A stretch of DNA of 64,000 nucleotides from Nocardia sp. BMG111209 (GTDB taxonomy: Bacteria; Actinomycetota; Actinomycetes; Mycobacteriales; Mycobacteriaceae): assembly GCF_000381925.1 (NCBI RefSeq), contig NZ_KB907308.1, positions 1,302,001-1,366,000 of the forward strand. Direction: 5' to 3'. The translations under genes and the position numbers were made by a program. Shown piece after piece: positions 8,258 through 17,338 of the stretch (the first letter of the stretch is position 1; each line of letters starts with the position of its first letter). Below the pieces are notes generated by a model. It searched no databases, was not told where the DNA came from, and saw only the letters and a list, made by a program, of their open reading frames with translations.

Positions 8258-10021
8258 GTGGGGATTGCCCGGCCGACCGATTCCCGCTTTCGAATCGACG
8301 GCACGGCGGTTGTGGCGCATCGAGACCGGGGGTGGCCTCCATTGCAACCTACCGAGCAGCGTGTCGAAGAAACACAACAGCGACCGCGCATCCGACTGAA
8401 CCTGTTCGATGATCGCAGCCTCCGGCAGCGGGCCGACGAAATCCGGTGGGCGGCGTCCCGATCGGGTGACACCGTACGTATCGTGTGCGCGGGCGAGTTG
8501 ATCCCGTTCGCCTCGTATCTGGTGACGGCATGTGCGACCGACACTCGCATTCCGGCTGTCTGCGTTCTCTGCCCGGATCCGGATGCGCTTCCGTTCCTGC
8601 AGCGGATCGATGCCGGCGGCGGTGAGCCCTGGAATGCGTGGGCGGCCCGCCGCCGGATTCTCGCGCAGCTGCGCGAACTGCGCGACACATCCGCCCGTCA
8701 CGGCGGGCGTTGCGTGGTCGGATTGCACCGGCACACGGCCGTTCCGGATTTCGTCCTGGCCGGGACCGAAGCGTCGCTGCTGACCGCATTCCCGGTCGAA
8801 TCCGGCCGGTTCCGTACCGTTTGCCCGACATTCCCGGGGTCCGGACCGGAGACGCCGGCCGCGTGGTGGCAGATCATGGTCGCCGACAATCGGACCACCT
8901 GGTCCTCGGCAATAGAGCCCGATTCCTTACCGCAGTGGCCGACCTTGTACAAGGGAAATGCCACGGTGCGGCAGATCGAGCCGCCGACCTTCCGGAAATG
9001 GTGCACGAGCACCGATGGCGACCGCGCGGAATCGGCATGGGTCGCCGCGGCGGAGCGGATTCGGCCGAAGGCCGGGCATTTCAGACCGGTGGGCCTTCGT
9101 CCGGCCGACGGATCGGCATTCGCCGCCGGGGTGTCGCATCGAGCGCCGGTGACCATGGAAGGTGTGCAGGGGGTCTCGCTGTTCGAACTGGCCTGCGCAC
9201 TCAACAAATTCGGGCAGCGCACGGAGGTTCGGGCGACCGCCGGCCGTATCCTCGGCGAGATCGTGCACGACTCGCTGGCGAGCCTGGCGGAATTCCGGAT
9301 GATCGCGAATTCGAGTGTGACCGATCTGCCGAGAACTTGCTACCCCTATGCGGATCAAGGCATTTCAGCGTTGTACGCGCTGACCGATATCGTCGATTCG
9401 GACGCGCGGCTGGGAGGCGCGATCGAAGATATCCGAAGGCTGGGCAGCCGGCTGGAGGCCCGCTCGACGGAGGCGTTCCGGGATGCCCACCTGAAAAATC
9501 GTATCTGGGTCACGAACGAGACGACGCACGAGTTGGCGGCTCGGCTCTGCACGGCGAGCGCGGACGATCGCCGGGCCGAGATCAGCGGGTCGGTGCGGGA
9601 TGTGGACTTCGAATCGGCCGGTCGCGATGTGACACCGTGGGACGACGTCGCACACATCCTCTTCTTCGAGATGAGCGGATTCGACCCGGTCGCCGCCGAG
9701 TGCGATGTGCTGCGCGAATACGAGAAGTGGTGGGGTCCGGTCGAGGATCGTGACGGGTTGCTGGGGACCGTACTGCTGCGGAGTACCCGTGAGGCGTGCC
9801 GGCGTCTGTGGTACGCCCACAAACTGCCGCAGACATATCTGCGGCGGTATGCGATGGAAAGTACGGATACCTTCGTCGAACTCGCGGCCTGGGCAGCCGA
9901 CCGCTTGGACGGTTTCGATCATCTGACGCAGCTGTTGGCGTACCTCCGGCACGGGTCGGCGCATCGGCCGCACACCATCACCCACCGCAGGTATCCGCAC
10001 ATCCCGGCCACGTTGCCCTAG
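8258..10021 (+). CDS. Large protein of unknown family, fourth gene of cassette
   Basis: I do not recognise the family. The frame is 587 residues from GTG 8258; no strong ribosome site is visible and the true start may be further in, since good alpha/beta pattern begins near RIRLNLFDD. Residues about 70-190 (VRIVCAGELIPFASYLV, RIPAVCVLCPD, CVVGLHRHTAVPDFVLAG) follow the same order of strands as the PLD-like part of the membrane protein two genes upstream. The remaining 350 residues are mostly helical with many Trp, and have conserved-looking stretches such as DLPRTCYPYADQGISALY and ILFFEMSGFDP. There is no signal peptide or membrane segment. Position suggests it works with the two phosphatases. 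Confidence 0.7.
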   Translation: MGIARPTDSRFRIDGTAVVAHRDRGWPPLQPTEQRVEETQQRPRIRLNLFDDRSLRQRADEIRWAASRSGDTVRIVCAGELIPFASYLVTACATDTRIPAVCVLCPDPDALPFLQRIDAGGGEPWNAWAARRRILAQLRELRDTSARHGGRCVVGLHRHTAVPDFVLAGTEASLLTAFPVESGRFRTVCPTFPGSGPETPAAWWQIMVADNRTTWSSAIEPDSLPQWPTLYKGNATVRQIEPPTFRKWCTSTDGDRAESAWVAAAERIRPKAGHFRPVGLRPADGSAFAAGVSHRAPVTMEGVQGVSLFELACALNKFGQRTEVRATAGRILGEIVHDSLASLAEFRMIANSSVTDLPRTCYPYADQGISALYALTDIVDSDARLGGAIEDIRRLGSRLEARSTEAFRDAHLKNRIWVTNETTHELAARLCTASADDRRAEISGSVRDVDFESAGRDVTPWDDVAHILFFEMSGFDPVAAECDVLREYEKWWGPVEDRDGLLGTVLLRSTREACRRLWYAHKLPQTYLRRYAMESTDTFVELAAWAADRLDGFDHLTQLLAYLRHGSAHRPHTITHRRYPHIPATLP

Positions 10022-10154
10022 CCTGGCAGCGAGGACACCGACCCGAGCCGCAAAGATTGCAATACTTGCGAAGATCGGCGTACCTTCCGGAGATGGACTT
10101 CAGAGCGGGCCGGGCGGCCGCCGGGCGAGCGCGGTGCGCGGGAAGGGTGGGCCG

Positions 10155-10961
10155 GTGACAGGGCCGCGGCACACCCGGATCACGCAGCGGCGGATCGCCG
10201 AGGTGGTGGCCGCGGAGTTACGTGCTCGCATCCTGTCCGACGACAGCGCCGAGCGGTTGCCGCCGCAGGATCAGCTGGTGCAGGAGTTCGGGGTCAGCTA
10301 TCCGTCGGTCCGGGAGGCGTTGCGCATCCTGGAGACCGAGGGGCTCATCACCGTCCGGCGGGGCAATGTCGGTGGGGCCGAGGTACATCGGCCGGATCCG
10401 TCGTCGGCCGCGTATCACCTCGGGCTGGGTCTGCAGGCCGCGCACGTCACCCTCGGCGACCTCGCGGTCGGTCTGCAGATGCTCGAACCCACCTGCGCCG
10501 CCGCCTGCGCGCAGCGCGAGGACCGCGGGACGGTCGTCATCCCGGCGCTCGAGGCGAATCTGAACACCTGCGCGGAGCTGATGGGCGAGGGGCTGTCGTT
10601 CACGTTGGCGGCGCGCGCCTTCCACGATCTGGTGGTCTCCTTCAATCCCAATGTCACGGTCCGCTACGTGGTCAGCACGCTGGTGGCGCTGTGGTCGGCG
10701 CACGAGGAGACCTGGGCCGAAATCCTCACCCGCAGTGGCGAATACCCGTCGCCGGTCGATTCCGCGGAATCGCTGGACTGCCATCGGCACATCATCACCG
10801 CGATCACCGCGGGCGACGCCGAGGCGGCGGAGCGGCACTACCGCGCGCACCTCACCGCCACCCAGTCGCTGGTCCTGGACCATTTCGACACCGGACCGGT
10901 GGACGTCTCGTCGACCCAGGTCAGTCAGGCCATCCAGCAGAGCCGGGGCACGCACATCTGA
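10155..10961 (+). CDS. GntR/FadR-type transcriptional regulator
   Basis: 268 residues from GTG 10155, chosen over an upstream in-frame codon at 10134 because GGGAAGGG lies just before it. Residues about 10-75 are a GntR winged helix (RIAEVVAAELRARIL, LPPQDQLVQEFGVSYPSVREALRILETEGLI, VRRGNVGGAEV). The remainder is an FCD-type all-helical effector domain, with His/Asp/Arg positions that often bind a metal and a carboxylate ligand (FHDL, CHRHI, HYRAHL). It reads in the same direction as the cassette upstream but after a 133-base gap, so it is probably separate. No nearby target can be assigned. It converges with a TetR gene. Confidence 0.9.
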   Translation: MTGPRHTRITQRRIAEVVAAELRARILSDDSAERLPPQDQLVQEFGVSYPSVREALRILETEGLITVRRGNVGGAEVHRPDPSSAAYHLGLGLQAAHVTLGDLAVGLQMLEPTCAAACAQREDRGTVVIPALEANLNTCAELMGEGLSFTLAARAFHDLVVSFNPNVTVRYVVSTLVALWSAHEETWAEILTRSGEYPSPVDSAESLDCHRHIITAITAGDAEAAERHYRAHLTATQSLVLDHFDTGPVDVSSTQVSQAIQQSRGTHI

Positions 10962-10982
10962 TCCGCCACGCGCGGAAACCGT

Positions 10983-11630
10983 TCAGGGCGAACGGGGTTC
11001 GACGCGATCGAGTTGCAGCAACGGGACCAGGTAGGTACGCGCGAACTCACGCGCCAGATCCGGATCCTGCAGCGGGATCACCGATTTCGGCGTCTCGATG
11101 AGCGACATGATCAGGCGCGCGATCATCTCCCCCACGATGGCGAGGTCCAGCTCGGCGGGGAGCCGGCCCGCGACCCGCCAGCGGTGCAGATGCCCCACGA
11201 CCAGGGTGCGCGAGACCTCGATGGCGGTCTCGTCGGTGAGGAAGTCGGTGAGTTCACCGGCGGCCGGTGACTCACGGATGCTGCGGGTCAGCAGTTTCGG
11301 GGCCGAGGCCTCGTGCACGAAGGCCGCGAACACCTCCACGATACTGTCCTGCGGACTGGTGGCGTGCTCGGCGACCTCCGCGAGAAGGGTTGCGACCCGC
11401 AAGGATTCGTCCATGATCGCCAGCCGCACCAACTGCTGTTTGTGCCCGAACCGGCGATAGACCGTGGCCACACCCACACCGGCGTTGTCGGCGACGCGCT
11501 GCATCGTGGTGTCGGCGAAACCGTTCTCGGTGAAGCAGATTCGAGCGGCGGTGACGATCCTGCGCGCCGTCGGATCCAAGGCGTCGCGCCAGTCGAAGAT
11601 CGAGCCGAGCTCGCTCGTGGTATCCGGCAC
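10983..11630 (-). CDS. TetR-family transcriptional regulator
   Basis: 215 residues from GTG 11630. The N-terminal DNA-binding domain is clear: RIVTAARICFTENGFADTTMQRVADNAGVGVATVYRRFGHKQQL (written in separate pieces: helix 1 RIVTAARICF, recognition helix GVGVATVYRRFGHK). The C-terminal ligand domain is of ordinary length and not diagnostic. It is the last gene of a minus-strand run behind two DUF2236 oxygenase genes, so it may repress that operon. No operator palindrome was found with confidence in the 89-base gap upstream. Confidence 0.9.
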   Translation of the reverse strand: MPDTTSELGSIFDWRDALDPTARRIVTAARICFTENGFADTTMQRVADNAGVGVATVYRRFGHKQQLVRLAIMDESLRVATLLAEVAEHATSPQDSIVEVFAAFVHEASAPKLLTRSIRESPAAGELTDFLTDETAIEVSRTLVVGHLHRWRVAGRLPAELDLAIVGEMIARLIMSLIETPKSVIPLQDPDLAREFARTYLVPLLQLDRVEPRSP

Positions 11631-11719
11631 CTGGGCTCCGTGTGATCGGTGGTTCGCCTCCTTTGTATCACCGGTTGCGCCACCGGCCGGGCGATCTCAC
11701 CGGATCGGGGCTCGAGCCG

Positions 11720-12715
11720 CTAGTGCGATTCCGTACGAGCCGGGCGCAGCGGCTGTTTCGGGCGTACCCGATAGGCGGCGGACTTCAGTTCCCGGCGCTG
11801 CATGGCCTGGATGCACTCGTGGTGCTTGCGCGCGTGATACGCCAGCGGGAAGTAGGTGAGCCGGTCGGGCAGCACCCGGTAGGCCACCCGGATCGCGGCG
11901 AAGATCCGCCGCGTGCGCGCCTGCTCCCGCGCGGTGAACTCGATGCCGAGCATCGTCCGGATACGCGGGTCCATGGCGGCCACCATGGCGAGGTAGACCA
12001 TCCGCAGCCCCGGCGCCATCGCGCGGGTGAGCAGCGCGCGCTGCAGTGGCGAATACTTCGTCATCGACTCGGGTTCCGGTCGCCCGTGGCGCAATTGGTC
12101 GACGCTGGCCAGGGTCGCGGGCCCGGCCACGAGCGTGGTCTCGATCATCCGGTCGAAGTAGCGGTCGAACTCCTCGCGGGTCTCCGGATAACCCTTCATC
12201 GGCACCCGCACGATCCTGGCGATCCGGCGGTTGTCGCGCAGCAGTTCCTCCTGCTCGGCGACGGTGAACTCCCGGCCCATCAGCAGCGGGCCCGCGTTGA
12301 CGGTGGTGATGTAGGCGGTGGCGATAACCCATTGGTAGGCACCGGGATCCAGCGCGCTGACGTGCTTGCCCTCGGCGTTGCGCATGGTCAGCGGCTGATG
12401 CAGGGAGCGCAGCCGCCGGCCCTCCTCCACCGCTTCCAGCCCGCCGTAGGTCCAGCGCAGCACCGAATCCACCGACCGGACGGCGCGGCCACCCGGGTCG
12501 GTGCGGGCGATGGAGTAGCGGTCGGTCACGTCGGCGATGACCGGATGCATACCCTGCATCAGGAAGGCCGCGGCCTCCAGCACCAGATAGGTCCAGTGCC
12601 CGACCATTTCGGCGGTCAGCGAATCCGGCGAGATCAGCTCCACGGGCTCGCCGTCGACGACGATCTCCGGTTCGGGGCCGAGCGTGTTCTGGTTTTCGTG
12701 CCGAGCGAGAGTCAC
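11720..12715 (-). CDS. DUF2236 (MpaB/rubber-oxygenase-like) family protein
   Basis: 331 residues. The start is GTG 12715, with GGAGG 9 bases upstream; the longer open frame reaching 12964 runs over the neighbouring gene and has no support. DUF2236 hallmarks are visible: RLRSLHQPLTM, SALDPGAYQWVIAT and a helical body with several His and Arg residues that bind a b-type haem in characterised relatives such as latex-clearing protein and MpaB'. The actual substrate is unknown, probably a lipid, sterol or polyketide. It follows a second DUF2236 gene by 28 bases. Confidence 0.85.
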   Translation of the reverse strand: MTLARHENQNTLGPEPEIVVDGEPVELISPDSLTAEMVGHWTYLVLEAAAFLMQGMHPVIADVTDRYSIARTDPGGRAVRSVDSVLRWTYGGLEAVEEGRRLRSLHQPLTMRNAEGKHVSALDPGAYQWVIATAYITTVNAGPLLMGREFTVAEQEELLRDNRRIARIVRVPMKGYPETREEFDRYFDRMIETTLVAGPATLASVDQLRHGRPEPESMTKYSPLQRALLTRAMAPGLRMVYLAMVAAMDPRIRTMLGIEFTAREQARTRRIFAAIRVAYRVLPDRLTYFPLAYHARKHHECIQAMQRRELKSAAYRVRPKQPLRPARTESH

Positions 12716-12743
12716 GGTTGGATGTCCTCCGTAGATGGTGTGA

Positions 12744-13667
12744 TCAGACGACGGTGGCGCCGATGATGTAGCGCAGACGCATATCCCAGACCGTCGCGCG
12801 CATACCCATACGCACGACGGCCGGCGGGGTGAGCCGATCCAATCGGCCGAGGACCCGCTGCCAGCGGTCGAAACGGCGCTGATCCGTTGCGGTCCAAGCA
12901 CATCCGAGCTTCTCGCGCAGGACCGGCGGCAGGTGACCGAGGACCAGGAACAGATTCGAGTCACCGAGCAGGCGCGACACCGGCGCGGGCAGGAAATCCA
13001 GCCGCGCGATCCCGATCAGGAATTCCCGCATGCGATCGTCGAATTCGAGCTGCTCGAACTGCTCGTCCCGATACCGTTCGAAGGCAACCGAATCCGCGGG
13101 CCACAGCTCCCGCGGCACCTGCAGCGTGGTCGCGAAAACCGAAGCGGCACGGTGGATCAGCTCGGGATCGTGATGGGTACGCCCACCGCGCAGTCGGCGG
13201 GTGTCGGCGAACACCGCCGCCATGCACGCCGCGACCCACAGTTGCAAGGTCGGGTCGAAAGCGTTGTACCGCACGGGACTACGCGGCGTCGACCGCACCC
13301 GGACATGCGCCGCGTTCACCGCCTCCCGATAGATGCGGCGATCCTGCGCGTTGCCCGCGACGGCCACCGCGATGTAGGTCATGGTGGTGCGGCCGCGCTT
13401 GACCGGATGCTTGTGCAGATTGCCGCTGTCCACCGGACTTTCCATCACGCCGTACGCGACCGCGGCATTCGCCAGTTGCATCACCACATTCGCGGCGCCG
13501 TAGGCGGGCCCGAGCCATGCCGATATCTCGTCGGCGAGGAACAGCGTGTCCACCGCATCGGTCTCGCGACGGGTGACCGGGTCCGCGTCCCCGCGCGAGG
13601 TGGCCGATCCGGGGCCGATCGGCCGCAACCCATAAGTTGATGACCGTTCCCGGTCCGTCGCCGACAT
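12744..13667 (-). CDS. DUF2236 (MpaB-like) oxygenase family protein
   Basis: 307 residues from ATG 13667, chosen because GGGGGAGG sits about 7 bases before it; a GTG at 13676 is too close to that site. The family signature RYNAFDPTLQLWVAACM lies near the middle, with VLGHLPPVLREKLGCAWTATDQRRFDRW in its C-terminal half. It is distinct from the downstream DUF2236 protein, so the operon encodes two different members. In characterised members the fold binds haem and acts as an oxygenase. The promoter should lie in 13668-13850, which is relatively AT-rich. Confidence 0.85.
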   Translation of the reverse strand: MSATDRERSSTYGLRPIGPGSATSRGDADPVTRRETDAVDTLFLADEISAWLGPAYGAANVVMQLANAAVAYGVMESPVDSGNLHKHPVKRGRTTMTYIAVAVAGNAQDRRIYREAVNAAHVRVRSTPRSPVRYNAFDPTLQLWVAACMAAVFADTRRLRGGRTHHDPELIHRAASVFATTLQVPRELWPADSVAFERYRDEQFEQLEFDDRMREFLIGIARLDFLPAPVSRLLGDSNLFLVLGHLPPVLREKLGCAWTATDQRRFDRWQRVLGRLDRLTPPAVVRMGMRATVWDMRLRYIIGATVV

Positions 13668-13850
13668 TGCCGACACCTCCCCCTCGATGCCGCCGCCCGA
13701 GGTGATAGAAAGATCGCCGTTGAACTATCACCCAGTGTGGCACAAATTGCGACTCTTTGACAGAGATCGCACGAAACCTTCTCACATCCTCACGACCGCG
13801 ATACTCCGTTGCAAGTGAACAGTGATTCTCTTGTGCTATCGACTGCCCAC

Positions 13851-14975
13851 TCAGTGATCCCCGGCATGCCGATCGAGCCAGACCCCGCTCTGCACGGCAA
13901 CGAGATCCACCAGATCCTGCTGCGCGATGTTCAGGTCGTACGCGTGCAACCCCCAGCTCGGCGCGGGGACGGCCGGCAGCGCGGTCGCCGGTACTCCCTC
14001 CGCGGCGCCGTCGATGACCAGCACATGCGAAGCGCCGGTGGTGCACCGGCCGTGGTATCCGGAGACGGTGCGCCCGTTGACGATCGCGCGCAACGGCGTC
14101 TCGGCGGTGGAGCCCGGAGCGGCAGGATCGGTGCACAGCACCTCGTATCCGGGTCCGTACGGAAGATGTCCGCGAGTGCCGTAGACATCCGGCTCGGCAG
14201 GCGACGTCCCGAATTTCGCGTCCGCCGGCGGAGTCCCCGCGAACGTCGACCAGGCCAGCACACAACCGATCTGGTGACCGTCGGTGCACGCGGGCACCGA
14301 CGCGAAATCACCACCGGTCGTCTTACCCTCCGCGACAAGCACATCGGCGCCGGGGATGATCGCCGACACCAGCAGTCGCTGCTGTGGCGTGCCGTCGATG
14401 CGATTGCGGATCAACGCGCGCAACATCATCGAACCCTGCGAATGCCCGATCAGCACCACGCCGCGACCGTGATTGTGGTTGGCCAGGTAGTCGTCCCAGG
14501 CGGTTTCGAGACTGTCGTAGGCGACATCCAGCGCGGGCGCGCGCCGGGAGCCGGGCGAGTTCAGCAACCCGGCGGCGGTGCTCTGCCGATAGATCGGGGC
14601 CCAGATATTGCACCGGCCGCCGAAGGGTGCCGCCTGATCCGTGGCCGCGGCCCGCTGCTCGGGATCGATGTCCAGATTCGCATTCGCCGAGGGCTGCGCC
14701 GACACCGTGGGATAGACGTAGAAGCAGTCGATCGGCGCGCCGGTGCCGCCGCCGCACGGATCAGCGGAGAGGCCGGGCCGGCACAACCAGACCGTCCCGG
14801 AATCGTCGGCGGACGCCGGACCCGCGGCCACCAGCCCACCGGTGAGCACCAGTGCCGCGGCGAGGCCGGCAAGTCTCGTCAGTGCGCGGACACCGCGAGC
14901 GGTCCCACCCGCACGCGAGGGTTTCGTTGTTCTCTGCACAAACATGGTGCTCAGCATGCCGGGCCCGGCGACCAT
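13851..14975 (-). CDS. Secreted DUF3089-family alpha/beta hydrolase
   Basis: Up to 374 residues; ATGs at 14975, 14957 and 14945 are all possible and none has a good ribosome site. After a basic N-terminus comes a hydrophobic stretch (LTRLAGLAAALVLTGGLVAA) and an Ala-x-Ala cleavage site, so the protein is exported. The mature enzyme starts near WLCRPG. It has IDCFYVYPTVS and the nucleophile elbow GHSQGS, which fits DUF3089, a lipase/esterase-like family common in mycolic-acid actinobacteria; CTDGHQIGC and SHVLVIDG are further conserved pieces. The substrate is probably an acyl ester in the envelope. It is separated from the DUF2236 operon by 175 bases. Confidence 0.85.
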   Translation of the reverse strand: MVAGPGMLSTMFVQRTTKPSRAGGTARGVRALTRLAGLAAALVLTGGLVAAGPASADDSGTVWLCRPGLSADPCGGGTGAPIDCFYVYPTVSAQPSANANLDIDPEQRAAATDQAAPFGGRCNIWAPIYRQSTAAGLLNSPGSRRAPALDVAYDSLETAWDDYLANHNHGRGVVLIGHSQGSMMLRALIRNRIDGTPQQRLLVSAIIPGADVLVAEGKTTGGDFASVPACTDGHQIGCVLAWSTFAGTPPADAKFGTSPAEPDVYGTRGHLPYGPGYEVLCTDPAAPGSTAETPLRAIVNGRTVSGYHGRCTTGASHVLVIDGAAEGVPATALPAVPAPSWGLHAYDLNIAQQDLVDLVAVQSGVWLDRHAGDH

Positions 14976-15015
14976 CGTCTTGGAGAAATGTTCCGACCGA
15001 CCGACACGGACGCCG

Positions 15016-15528
15016 CTAACGCCACTTCCCGTCGCCCGATTGCATCGGCCCCTGGATCGCGGAACTCCCGATCGAACTCGGCGGCATATCGGCCATCAAC
15101 TCGTTGTACCGAGCGGCGAACACCTGATCGGTCGCCATGTACCGCTGCGCGATCGTGCGGTGCAGTTCCTGTAGTGCATCGATGATCTGGTAGTGCTGTT
15201 CGAGGATGTCGTGGGCGTTGTTGGACGTGTCCTTACTCGGATCGACGATCGCAGCTTTGGCCCGGAATCGGTGAACGATGGTCTGCGCAGAGGTGAGGAC
15301 GGCTTGATCCTCTCCCAAGCCCCAGTACTGTTGCCGGTGGATATCCATCGCGATCTGCTGAAGAGATCGAATCGAGTCCTTGAACGCCTGACAGTCGCGG
15401 TCGATATAAGCGAACTCTTCGGCGTTGACCCGCATATCGCTGTTGAAGTTCACCGTCAGCCGACCGTCTTTCGCCTCGGCGATGAGATCCGCCAGCGGCC
15501 GTTGCGGAGAAGCATCTTCACCGGTCAT
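15016..15528 (-). CDS. Helical protein, possibly secretion-associated, unknown function
   Basis: 170 residues starting at ATG 15528 with GGAGG close upstream on the minus strand. The protein looks all-helical and hydrophilic, with no signal peptide or membrane segment: DSIRSLQQIAMDIHRQQYWG, HDILEQHYQIIDALQELHRT and a flexible Ser/Pro/Gly tail. The middle part with a Trp-Gly turn is reminiscent of ESX-type WXG-like helical hairpins, but the match is weak. It lies 47 bases behind the DUF3558 lipoprotein gene, an arrangement seen in Nocardia genomes. Confidence 0.65.
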   Translation of the reverse strand: MTGEDASPQRPLADLIAEAKDGRLTVNFNSDMRVNAEEFAYIDRDCQAFKDSIRSLQQIAMDIHRQQYWGLGEDQAVLTSAQTIVHRFRAKAAIVDPSKDTSNNAHDILEQHYQIIDALQELHRTIAQRYMATDQVFAARYNELMADMPPSSIGSSAIQGPMQSGDGKWR

Positions 15529-15575
15529 CGATCAACCTCCCAGCGACAGTACCGACATCCCCACTACACCTGCGC

Positions 15576-16145
15576 TCAGGCCGAAGTCGGTATCAACGGA
15601 ACCACTTTCGCCGCAAGTGTTTTCGCGATGTCGCAGGTGTCCATATTTCCGGTCCGACGGTTGGACGCCGGATTGTCCAGAGAGAACTGCAGACTGCCTT
15701 GCTTCAACTCGACGTTGAGCAAGCAGCCATGCCGCAGATCAGCAGCATCGCTCTCGTGATATGTGAGAGCCGAGCGGCCACCGATCACCTGCTGATCGGC
15801 CACCTTGAATCCAGAATTCTGACGAATCATCGGCAAGGTGATATTGGTGGTGCGAATGGACACCGAGTACCCGTCGGACTGGACCCACTGACATCCCCGC
15901 CACTGAGTTCCACCGCTACCGTTCGAGTCGGCATTCTCCTGGTTGTGGAGTTGCTCGGAATCGAGTACCGGCCTCATCACACCGGAACACGGATCGAACC
16001 CTGTCGGTGCAGGCGGCAACGCCGTGGACGAAACAGCCGTACCGGTCTGGGGATCGGTCCCTCCACCGTTCCCACACCCGATCACCGAGAACCCCAAAAC
16101 ACCGAGCGCACAAGCACTCCCGAGAACCCGCCTCCAACCGTTCAC
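15576..16145 (-). CDS. DUF3558-type lipoprotein
   Basis: 189 residues. GTG 16145 is preferred to ATG 16163 because GAGGGGG lies about 6 bases before it and the signal peptide then begins properly. The signal peptide ends in a lipobox VIGC with Cys24, so the protein should be lipid-anchored outside the membrane. The mature domain has the DUF3558 pattern: FDPCSGV, WRGCQW, a central beta region and a final disulfide pair around MDTCDIAKTLA. DUF3558 proteins are abundant in Nocardia and related genera; their role is unknown. It is probably cotranscribed with the helical protein downstream. Confidence 0.85.
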   Translation of the reverse strand: MNGWRRVLGSACALGVLGFSVIGCGNGGGTDPQTGTAVSSTALPPAPTGFDPCSGVMRPVLDSEQLHNQENADSNGSGGTQWRGCQWVQSDGYSVSIRTTNITLPMIRQNSGFKVADQQVIGGRSALTYHESDAADLRHGCLLNVELKQGSLQFSLDNPASNRRTGNMDTCDIAKTLAAKVVPLIPTSA

Positions 16146-16387
16146 ACGAATCCCCCTCGGCATCGGCACTGAGTCGACAGGCCCGATCACCGGAATCGAC
16201 CGGCTTCGCGCCCCAGATCGGCTGCGGCCGACCCTACTCGTCCGCGCGCGACGCTTGCAACCTGCCCGAACGAACATTCACTACGCGCACATTCCGCACC
16301 ACATCAGCGGGTGCACGCACACGTCCCACCAGATCGGAACCGAAAAACGCATATCCGACAACACCGCGAATCGGACGAGTCGGCCCC

Positions 16388-17254
16388 TCACGACTCCACA
16401 CGCCGCCGAGCAGAACGCGGCATCGCAGGAGACCAAGCAACACCGTCGACCGCCAACCACGGCGCCCCCGCGACCCCCGCCGGTGTCAACCCGGCAAAGG
16501 ACATCGCATCCCGATGCAAATGGGACTGATCGGCGAAACCACTTTCCACAGCCACCGAGGCAACACTGTGCCCAGCGGCGAGCCGATGCGCCACATGATC
16601 GAATCTGATCAGCTTCGCCGCGCGCTTCGGGCTGAGCCCGATCTGCGCACCGAACCTGGCCCACAACCGTTTCCGGCTCCAACCCACCTCGTCCGCCAAC
16701 CGCTCGACCCGGACCCGCCCCCGATTCGCCACCATCCGCTGCCATACGAATCCGATCTCCGGATCCACCGCCCGCCCCGTCGCGGACCGCCGCGCAAGCG
16801 CCTCCGCCGCAAGCGCGAACCGCTCGTCCCACGACCTCGTAGCGTGCAACCGCTCCTGAATGCGCCCGGCCTCACGCCCCCACAGATCCTCGAGCGACAG
16901 CACCGCCCCCGAGGAATCCGCACCGTCCCCCAACATCGTGTGCGCCACCACCGGCGACAGCCGAATCTGCAAACAGTCGGCCTCCCGCCCGCACTCCGCA
17001 CGCAGCGTGCCCGGAGCCAGCCCGACCACGGCACTCCCCCGCCGACTTTCACCCCCGGCATCGAGAATCAGTCCGGCGGAACCGAAGTCGATGAAGATGG
17101 TGAGCGCCGGATAGGGCACCATCCGCATCTCCACCGCATGATCCGCCCGACCGCGAAACCCCGCCATGCCGATACCGGCCGGCCGACTCCCCCACGCGGG
17201 CACCGCAACCTGAACCTCGGCCGCAACCCCGGGAATCGCCACCACCGATCGCAT
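16388..17254 (-). CDS. AraC-family transcriptional regulator
   Basis: 288 residues. The C-terminal 100 residues hold the double helix-turn-helix of AraC proteins: VRVERLADEVGWSRKRLWARF (first) and SVASVAVESGFADQSHLHRD (second), ending in GLTPAGVAG. The N-terminal domain resembles the cupin-like part of regulators in which MVPYPALTIFIDFG is typical. It is divergent to the unknown gene at 17339 with only 84 bases between, so it may control that gene. A related paralogue is found at 49628-50467. Confidence 0.9.
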   Translation of the reverse strand: MRSVVAIPGVAAEVQVAVPAWGSRPAGIGMAGFRGRADHAVEMRMVPYPALTIFIDFGSAGLILDAGGESRRGSAVVGLAPGTLRAECGREADCLQIRLSPVVAHTMLGDGADSSGAVLSLEDLWGREAGRIQERLHATRSWDERFALAAEALARRSATGRAVDPEIGFVWQRMVANRGRVRVERLADEVGWSRKRLWARFGAQIGLSPKRAAKLIRFDHVAHRLAAGHSVASVAVESGFADQSHLHRDAMSFAGLTPAGVAGAPWLAVDGVAWSPAMPRSARRRVES

Positions 17255-17338
17255 ACCGCCATGCTACGAGCGACCACCGGCGATGGTAAGCCGCTCGGTT
17301 ACCATGCCGCGCAGCACTCGGCACGATACCGTTTCGGC

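Noticed and set aside
10056..10077. Imperfect repeat TTGCAA/TTGCGAA upstream of the GntR gene
   Set aside because: Symmetry is too poor and short to call an operator with confidence.
12716..12964. A longer N-terminus for the DUF2236 protein ending at 11720
   Set aside because: It overlaps the neighbouring DUF2236 gene and is Ser/Arg/Cys-rich; GTG 12715 has a GGAGG site.
16007..17338. A long open frame running into the gene at 17339, which would give a 705-residue protein
   Set aside because: The extra part overlaps the AraC gene on the other strand, is Arg/Pro/His-rich and has no ribosome site; the protein pattern begins at 17339.
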